Made by a program: the position numbers and the translations under genes. This document shows positions 58,950-64,000 of a stretch of DNA of 64,000 nucleotides, piece by piece; the first letter of the stretch is position 1, and each line of letters opens with the position of its first letter. Below the pieces are notes generated by a model, which searched no databases, was not told the origin of the DNA, and saw only the letters and a list, made by a program, of their open reading frames with translations. Origin of the DNA: Saccharothrix sp. (GTDB lineage Bacteria; Actinomycetota; Actinomycetes; Mycobacteriales; Pseudonocardiaceae); the NCBI RefSeq assembly GCF_031180885.1, contig NZ_JAPSLK010000033.1:31767-95766 (forward strand), read 5' to 3'.

Positions 58950-60635
58950 GTGAGGGTGTCGAGGAGTGCCCGCAGGGGCGCACGGACGGCGACCGCCCTG
59001 TTAGTCGGCGCCGTCGTGGCCGCGGGCTGCGGACCGTCGGGCACCTCCGCCGGGCCCGGGAGTTCCACCCTGGTGGCCTACACCGGGCAGTCCGGCGACT
59101 ACCAGGTCAACTTCAACCCGTACGCGCCCACCAACATCGGCGGGACCGGGACGATCTTCCAGACCCTGTTCTTCTACAACGTCGTCCGCGACACCGAACC
59201 GGCGCCGCGGCTGGGCACCGGGTTCGCCTGGAACGCGGACGGCACGCGACTGTCCATCACCCTCCGGGACGGCGTGACGTGGTCCGACGGCCGGAAGTTC
59301 ACCGCCGCCGACGTCGTGTTCACCCTCGACATGATCAGCAAGCACAAGGGGATGAACAGCAGCGGTTACGCCGGCCGGGCCGAGGCGGTCGACGACAAGC
59401 ACGTGGTCGTGACGTTCGACCGGCCGTCGTTCGCGGACGGCCCGGCGATCCTCGGCAGGACGTACATCGTGCCCGCGCACAAGTGGAAGGACATCGCCGA
59501 TCCGGCGGTCACCGTGGTGGAGGACCCGGTGGGCACCGGCCCGTACCTGTTGGAGGAGTTCAAGCCGCAGGCGTTCACGCTCAAGGCGAACCCGGGCTAC
59601 TGGGGTGGTGAGCCCGCCGTCAAGAAGGTCCGCTACCTCGCCCTGTCGGGCAACCAGGCCGGCGCCGCCGCGCTCAAGGCGGGCCAGATCGACTGGCAGA
59701 CCGGGCCGGTGCCGGACCTGGAGGACGTGGCGGAGAACTACCCCGGCTACCGGGCCGTCGTCACCCCGGTGAACCAGATCGCGCTGGTCACGTGCAGCAG
59801 CGCCGCCCTGGGGTGCCGGGGTCCGCAGACCGACCCGGCCGTGCGCCAGGCGATCTACCACGCGATCGACCGCGCTCAGGTCAACGCGCTGGCGTTCGAG
59901 AACACCGGCAGCGACATCTCGCCGAGCTTCCTGCTCCCCCGCCGCGACGGCGCCCTCATCTCCGACAAACTCCGCGACCGCACCGCCCCGATGAAGCCCG
60001 ACCCCGCCAAGGCGCAGCAACTCCTGGAGAGCGCCGGCTACACCAAGGGTCCCGACGGCATCCACGCCAGGAACGGCGAGCCGGTGTCGCTGACGCTGAG
60101 CGTCGTCGCCGGCTGGACCGACTACATCACGGCGGCCGACACGATGGCCCAGCAGCTCCAGCGCGCCGGCATCAAGGTCACCCTGCAGCAGGTGTCCTGG
60201 AACGAGTTCGTCGACGCCAGGGACCGCGGCAACTACCAGGTGATCGTCGACTCGCTCTACCAAGGCCCCGCACCGGACCCGTACTACCTCTACAACTACT
60301 TCTACAGCACCGCGCAGACCGCCGAGGTGGGCGCCAAACCCGGCCCGAACGTCAGCCGGTTCTCCGACCCGCGGGTCGACCAGGCCCTCGACGCCCTCAA
60401 GCTCCTCGACCCCACCGACACCGCCGCCCGGCAGCCCCACCTGGAGACCATCCAGACCCGCGTCGAGCAGGCGATGCCCTACATCCCCGTGCTCACCCAG
60501 GGCACGATCAGCGTCTACCACGACGCCAAGTTCACCGGCTGGCCCACGGAGAACGACCTGTACGCCTTCCCCGCCGTCTGGGCGAGCCCCGACAACGCGG
60601 AAGTCCTCGTGCGCCTCAAGCCCACGGGCAAGTGA
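58950..60635 (+). CDS. ABC transporter substrate-binding lipoprotein, family 5
   Basis: 561 residues from the GTG at 58950 with GAGGAGG five bases upstream; a longer frame to 58893 lacks a ribosome site and would overlap the operator. Lipoprotein signal LLVGAVVAAGC (lipobox Cys about residue 29). Family 5 (peptide/nickel/oligosaccharide) motifs: TIFQTLFFYNVVRDTEPAPR, LSITLRDGVTWSDGRKFTAA, DVVFTLDMISK and VRQAIYHAIDRAQVNALAFE. No permease or ATPase gene follows, so it must share a transporter encoded elsewhere. The palindrome upstream and the convergent ROK gene suggest sugar control; several family 5 proteins bind cello- or xylo-oligosaccharides. Confidence 0.9.
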   Translation: MRVSRSARRGARTATALLVGAVVAAGCGPSGTSAGPGSSTLVAYTGQSGDYQVNFNPYAPTNIGGTGTIFQTLFFYNVVRDTEPAPRLGTGFAWNADGTRLSITLRDGVTWSDGRKFTAADVVFTLDMISKHKGMNSSGYAGRAEAVDDKHVVVTFDRPSFADGPAILGRTYIVPAHKWKDIADPAVTVVEDPVGTGPYLLEEFKPQAFTLKANPGYWGGEPAVKKVRYLALSGNQAGAAALKAGQIDWQTGPVPDLEDVAENYPGYRAVVTPVNQIALVTCSSAALGCRGPQTDPAVRQAIYHAIDRAQVNALAFENTGSDISPSFLLPRRDGALISDKLRDRTAPMKPDPAKAQQLLESAGYTKGPDGIHARNGEPVSLTLSVVAGWTDYITAADTMAQQLQRAGIKVTLQQVSWNEFVDARDRGNYQVIVDSLYQGPAPDPYYLYNYFYSTAQTAEVGAKPGPNVSRFSDPRVDQALDALKLLDPTDTAARQPHLETIQTRVEQAMPYIPVLTQGTISVYHDAKFTGWPTENDLYAFPAVWASPDNAEVLVRLKPTGK

Positions 60636-60647
60636 ACCCGGGTGGCA

Positions 60648-61934
60648 CTACTGGCCCGTGCTCCGCGCCGGGAGCAGGTGGTCACGCGCTTCGTTCGCGC
60701 CGGCGGGCGCCGACCGGTCCTCGGGTCGGCCGCGGCCGAGGGTCAACTCGTTCTGCAAGACCAGGACCGCACCGCCGATCGCCGCCGCGTCCGACCCGTT
60801 GACCGACGGCACCACGCGCACCGGGTGCGCCCGCCGGGCGAACGACCTGCGGTCCAACTGCTGCTGGATCACCGCCTGGTAGATCGAACCCGCCACCGCG
60901 AAGCTCTGCCCGGCCAGCACGATCGTGTCCAGGTCGAACAGGACCGCGACGGTGACCGCGGCGTGACCGAGGTAGCGCGCCGACCGCTCGACGAGTCCAC
61001 GCGCCTCGGCGTCACCGGCGTTCGCCGCCGCCGCGATCCGCGAGAACTCGGTCAGGACGTCGTCGCCCGCCGGGTCGAGCGCCAGCCGTCGGGCGAGGCC
61101 CGGCGTCGCCAACGCCTGCCGGACCACCGCCGACGGGCCGGCGTAGTTCTCCAGGCACCCGATGTTGCCGCACGTGCACTCGTCGCCGTGGACGTCGATC
61201 GAGACGTGGCCGATCTCCGCGGTGTTCGACGAGCTGCCCCGGTACACCTCGCCCGCGACCACCACGCCGCCGCCGATCCCGGTGGCCATGTAGATGCAGC
61301 CGTAGGTGCTCCGCGGGTCCACCGCGCCCATCCAGTACTCGGCGATCGCGGCCGCCGCGGCGTCGTTGTCCAGCAGCACGGGCAGGCCCAGGCTCTCCGA
61401 GAGGCGCCCCGCGACCGGGTAGTCGCACCACTCCTCGGTGGGCTGCGGCGTCAACAGCACACCCGCGCTCCGGTCCTGCGGACCGTAGCTGACCAGGCCG
61501 ACCCCGAGCACCTTCGCGCGCTCGACGGCCGCCGTCGTCAGCAGTGCGTCCACCTGCGACGCCACCAGCGGCAACGCCCGATCCGGCGGCATCGACGCCA
61601 CACCGTGAAACGAAGTCCGCGCCACCGGCCGTCCGGCCAGGTCGACGAGCACGATGACGCACGCGTTGCGCTCAAGCTGGACACCCACGCCGTAGCGGGC
61701 CGGTGGGTTGAGCTGGACCAGCGTGCGCGGCTTGCCGCCCGTCGACGCGCCACGACCCACCTCAACCACCAGACCGTCGCCCAGCAGCTCCCGCACGACC
61801 TCGGAGATCGTCGCCCCGGTGAGACCGGTCGCCGCGGCCAGTTCCACCCGGCTGATCGTCCGCGCGGCCCTGATCACGTCCAGCACCAGGCCGCGCGTCT
61901 TCGACCGGCTCGCCCACACCGGGCTCCTCGCCAC
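60648..61934 (-). CDS. ROK-family transcriptional repressor
   Basis: 428 residues. N-terminal winged HTH (10-75: TRGLVLDVIRAARTISRVEL, AAATGLTGATISEVVRELLG, GKPRTLVQLNP) followed by a ROK sugar-kinase-like domain: DNDAAAAAIAEYWMG, ATGIGGGVVV, and the zinc/sugar motif GHVSIDVHGDECTCGNIGCL. The His and three Cys needed for zinc are present. Sugar binding releases DNA in this family. It is convergent with the lipoprotein gene, 12 bases between stops; the operator at 58873-58893 is its best candidate target. Confidence 0.93.
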   Translation of the reverse strand: MARSPVWASRSKTRGLVLDVIRAARTISRVELAAATGLTGATISEVVRELLGDGLVVEVGRGASTGGKPRTLVQLNPPARYGVGVQLERNACVIVLVDLAGRPVARTSFHGVASMPPDRALPLVASQVDALLTTAAVERAKVLGVGLVSYGPQDRSAGVLLTPQPTEEWCDYPVAGRLSESLGLPVLLDNDAAAAAIAEYWMGAVDPRSTYGCIYMATGIGGGVVVAGEVYRGSSSNTAEIGHVSIDVHGDECTCGNIGCLENYAGPSAVVRQALATPGLARRLALDPAGDDVLTEFSRIAAAANAGDAEARGLVERSARYLGHAAVTVAVLFDLDTIVLAGQSFAVAGSIYQAVIQQQLDRRSFARRAHPVRVVPSVNGSDAAAIGGAVLVLQNELTLGRGRPEDRSAPAGANEARDHLLPARSTGQ

Positions 61935-62086
61935 GGAACCTCCCTCACCCGACCTTGGCCAGGCTACTTCACCTGCGGTTCACGCCGGCGTCGCCGCGGC
62001 CACCGGGCGAGCCGCTCATCTGCGGGTTTGCCGGGCGCGGACATGGCGGTGGGGGTGTGAGGTGCGCTCGCACCTCACACCGACCG

Positions 62087-62218
62087 CTGATGGCCGGGGG
62101 CAAGGAGATCGGCATCGTGTCCTGGGGCGACGGCTGCGCCAAGCCGAACAAGCCGGGCATCTACGTCCGCGTCTCCACCTACACGTCGGTGATCGACGCG
62201 CAGATCCGTTCCTGATCC
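62087..62218 (+). pseudogene. C-terminal fragment of a trypsin-like serine protease (S1)
   Basis: Reads LMAGGKEIGIVSWGDGCAKP followed by NKPGIYVRVSTYTSVIDAQI, then stop: the last beta-strands and helix of S1A proteases. The catalytic Ser (GDSGGP) is just missing on the left, where an inverted repeat begins. His and Asp are not present. Confidence 0.8.
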
Positions 62219-62254
62219 GCACGGTTCGCCAGCGCGCCGGGTACCTCACGCGAA

Positions 62255-62293
62255 GGAAGGGTCGCCGGGAACCGCCACTCCGGCGACCCTTCC
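62255..62293 (+). terminator. terminator hairpin after the protease fragment
   Basis: Perfect 14-bp arms GGAAGGGTCGCCGG and CCGGCGACCCTTCC with an 11-base loop; still in place although the gene it served is gone. Confidence 0.7.
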
Positions 62294-62411
62294 GTCCAAC
62301 CGCACCGCGACACACCGGTCCGCCGACACCCTTGACGCCGGACGAGACCTCGACCAGTCGCCCACCCGCGACAACGCGCGGGTGGGCGGCGTTCGACCGA
62401 CAATTCCGGTC

Positions 62412-62753
62412 ATGAGCGACACCTCGCTCCGGATCGTCGGCACACTCGCCGATCTCGGCGTCGTGCGGTCACTCGACGAACTCGTCACGGCGCACGTCGC
62501 CGCCCACGAGGGCCAAAGCCGCGAGCAGGTCGAGATCGCCTACCGGGCGGCGATCGACCGGCAGCTCGCCCCGCACGGACTCGCCCTCGACAGCCGTGAC
62601 CGCGTGGTGGCGCTGCGGCCCCTACCCGAGGGCCTCGACGTGGCGGCAGCGGTCCGCACCGCCCTCGACACCGCCGACCTGGCGTCCATCGCCCGGGAAC
62701 ACCGGACCGAAGGCGCACCACCACCGCCTCTCGACCTGCGCGACCCGCGCTGA
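62412..62753 (+). CDS. small hypothetical protein
   Basis: 113 residues from the ATG at 62412; no obvious Shine-Dalgarno. Codon bias supports coding. Mostly helical (RIVGTLADLGVVRSLDELVT, SREQVEIAYRAAIDRQLAPH) with a Pro-rich, charged C-terminus (APPPPLDLRDPR). No signal, membrane segment or Cys. I do not recognise a family. It stands alone between a protease remnant and the nitrilase gene. Confidence 0.55.
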   Translation: MSDTSLRIVGTLADLGVVRSLDELVTAHVAAHEGQSREQVEIAYRAAIDRQLAPHGLALDSRDRVVALRPLPEGLDVAAAVRTALDTADLASIAREHRTEGAPPPPLDLRDPR

Positions 62754-63002
62754 ACGAGTGGTTCGCCCAGCCGGGTCCGCCCTCGGCACGACTCGGACGC
62801 ACCTCGGCGTTGGCCAAGCCGTGCCCACCACGACCAGCGCTTCGGGGCCCGATGACAGCGGCACGGCGTCGACGAGTCGCTGCCGCAGCCCTTCGCCGTT
62901 CTCACTCGCCGCACGGCGGTGTCGAGAAATGCCAGTGCGGACAGGCGCTTGCCGAGCACCGCCTCGATGTGCCGAACCCTTTTCCGCCCCCGGTCGGCCG
63001 GG

Positions 63003-63815
63003 TCAGCCGACCGGGCGCAGGTACCCGGCCTTCGCGTCGTCGGCGCGCAGCCGGTCGAGTTCGGCGCGCTCCAGGACGGCGATCACGAGCTGCGGGTCGG
63101 TTCCCGCCTCGACCAGGCGACGCCCGTCCGGGTGCCACACGCCGCTGCCGCCGCACGAGCGCCAACCGGGACCCGCGCCCGCGAGGTTGGCCACCAGCGC
63201 GTACATCCGGTGGTCCATCGCGCGGGCCGCGGGGTGGAGGTCCAGGCGACGCTCCTGCCCCTGGGTGTACAGCGCCGACACGGCGTAGACGTCCGCGCCC
63301 CGCTCGGCCGCCGCACGTGCGTGTTCGGGGACCGCGGCGTCGTAGCAGACCGCGAGCGCGACCCGCCAACCGTCGACGACCAGCGGGCGCGCCGGCACCC
63401 CGGGCCGGAACAGGTCCCGCTCGGGTCCGTGCAGGTAGCGCTTGCCGACCACCTCGACGGTGCCGTCCGGCGACAGCGCGATCGACGCCAGCAGCCGATC
63501 GCCGTCGGGCCCGAGCCACGCCGCGCCGACCACGGTCGTCACCCCGTGGGCGCGACTCGCCTCTCTGACGACGTCCAGCCGCGGGTCCTCGGCGGTGACC
63601 CAGCACGCCGGATCGCCGAGGCGGTCCAGGTCGTAGCCGGTCAACGACAGCTCGGGGAACAGCAGCAGCCGCGCGCCCGAGTCCGCCGCGGCGGCGACGG
63701 TCGTGGCCGCGCGCCGCGCGTTCTCCGCGACGTCACCGGGCACGGGCGCGTCCTGCGCGACGGCGACCACCAACTTGTCCGATTCCACACCGGGCATCAT
63801 TCCTGGCGAGCCCAT
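63003..63815 (-). CDS. carbon-nitrogen hydrolase (nitrilase superfamily amidase)
   Basis: 270 residues if the ATG at 63815 is used; ATGs at 63800 and 63797 are also possible. The Glu-Lys-Cys triad is visible: LLLFPELSLTGYD, EVVGKRYLHG and ALAVCYDAAVPEHAR. Such enzymes hydrolyse amides, carbamoyl groups or nitriles in the cytoplasm. ARAMDHRMYALVANLAG is the family's oligomer-interface region. The GNAT gene upstream ends three bases before the 63815 start, so the two are co-transcribed. Substrate unknown. Confidence 0.9.
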   Translation of the reverse strand: MGSPGMMPGVESDKLVVAVAQDAPVPGDVAENARRAATTVAAAADSGARLLLFPELSLTGYDLDRLGDPACWVTAEDPRLDVVREASRAHGVTTVVGAAWLGPDGDRLLASIALSPDGTVEVVGKRYLHGPERDLFRPGVPARPLVVDGWRVALAVCYDAAVPEHARAAAERGADVYAVSALYTQGQERRLDLHPAARAMDHRMYALVANLAGAGPGWRSCGGSGVWHPDGRRLVEAGTDPQLVIAVLERAELDRLRADDAKAGYLRPVG

Positions 63816-63818
63816 GCG

Positions 63819-64000
63819 TCAGTCCCGGGTGGACGTCGTGCCGGTGAGGCTGAGCGTCATGAACACGCTGTTCGGGTCCGGCAGGTAGTCGGCGAACGGC
63901 GGGCACGGCACGAAGCCGTGGCGGGCGTAGAGACGGCGGGCCGGTGCGAAGAAGTCCTGGGTGCCCGTCTCCAGGTTGATCCGGCGGTAGCCCCGCCTGC
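63819..64000 (-). CDS. GNAT-family acetyltransferase, C-terminal part (partial)
   Basis: Only the last 59 residues are inside the window; the gene continues beyond base 64000. YRRINLETGTQDFFAPARRL and YARHGFVPCPPFADY are the final strand, helix and loop of the GNAT fold, where the Tyr of LYxxxGF acts as general acid. It ends TLSLTGTTSTRD. Co-transcribed with the amidohydrolase downstream. The acceptor is unknown. Confidence 0.85.
   Translation of the reverse strand, partial: RRGYRRINLETGTQDFFAPARRLYARHGFVPCPPFADYLPDPNSVFMTLSLTGTTSTRD

Larger units (their letters stand above)
61935..62411. other. 477-base region with hairpins and a protease remnant
   Basis: Between the ROK gene start and the small gene at 62412. 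Contains a perfect inverted repeat GGTGTGAGGTGCG-CT-CGCACCTCACACC (62054-62081), the trypsin-like fragment (62087-62218) and a terminator-like hairpin (62255-62293). Confidence 0.6.

Noticed and set aside
62754..63002. Leftward protein-like stretches (VRHIEAVLGKRLSALAFLDT; RQRLVDAVPLSSGPEALVVV)
   Set aside because: They need a frameshift to join, have no start, and match no family I can name; may be decayed but unsupported.
1..64000. rRNA operons, CRISPR arrays, insertion sequences with intact transposase, replication origin
   Set aside because: Looked for on both strands; none seen.

Overview
The window comes from the chromosome of a high-GC filamentous actinomycete. Very strong G/C bias at third codon positions, GTG/TTG starts, an AfsR/SARP regulator, secreted CBM2/CBM13 proteins, and an actinobacterial-type lanthipeptide locus point to Pseudonocardiales (Saccharothrix/Lentzea/Actinosynnema-like). 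That placement is inference from gene content; no rRNA, tRNA, CRISPR array or origin was seen.

Layout. 1-6.1 kb: end of a DUF624-like membrane protein, a GH67 alpha-glucuronidase, a membrane-anchored unknown and a secreted GH5 endoglycosylceramidase-like enzyme. 6.3-11.7 kb: small anchored protein, histidine kinase and OmpR-type regulator, then an SLC13-type permease and glycerate kinase; the same GATGAA-N6-TTCAT palindrome precedes both units. 11.9-15.5 kb: an AfsR/SARP regulator and a small secreted protein. 15.7-17.5 kb: a SAM methyltransferase beside a pile of truncated genes. 17.5-20.8 kb: a protein with a ribosomal-S3-like KH domain, and a YtrA-type GntR/ABC operon with a large operator. 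21.3-24 kb: secreted DNRLRE-type and ricin-lectin proteins.

24.4-28.9 kb holds a class I lanthipeptide locus: split dehydratase (SpaB_C-type protein, then LanB N-domain protein), a 43-residue precursor that is easy to overlook, and LanC. Its predicted core carries two adjacent S-x-x-x-C pentads and an acidic tail. 29-30 kb contains a decayed serine recombinase. 30.4-36.5 kb has SRPBCC, VanZ, a NarL-type two-component pair, a TetR gene divergent from a peptidase M14 gene split by a frameshift, a TPMT-like methyltransferase and a DUF6492 glycosyltransferase-like gene further on.

37.9-44.4 kb is the least familiar part: an overlapping operon of a 1057-residue acyltransferase (AT) protein with a possible second, degenerate AT domain, a kinase-fold phosphotransferase and an all-helical 496-residue protein. 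This is a candidate undescribed biosynthetic system. 45.2-47.2 kb is an RsbQ/RsbP (hydrolase / PAS-PP2C phosphatase) stress-signalling pair. 47.3-49 kb has an intact RTX-repeat secreted protein and a decayed paralogue.

49.3-57.1 kb is a rhamnogalacturonan-I utilisation locus: two secreted SGNH esterases (one with two catalytic modules), a PL11 lyase and a GH42 beta-galactosidase. 57.2-61.9 kb adds a CBM2-GH5 cellulase behind a CebR-like box, a family 5 solute-binding lipoprotein behind a 21-bp palindrome, and a ROK regulator. The window ends with a trypsin fragment, a small unknown, a nitrilase-superfamily amidohydrolase and the 3' end of a GNAT acetyltransferase.
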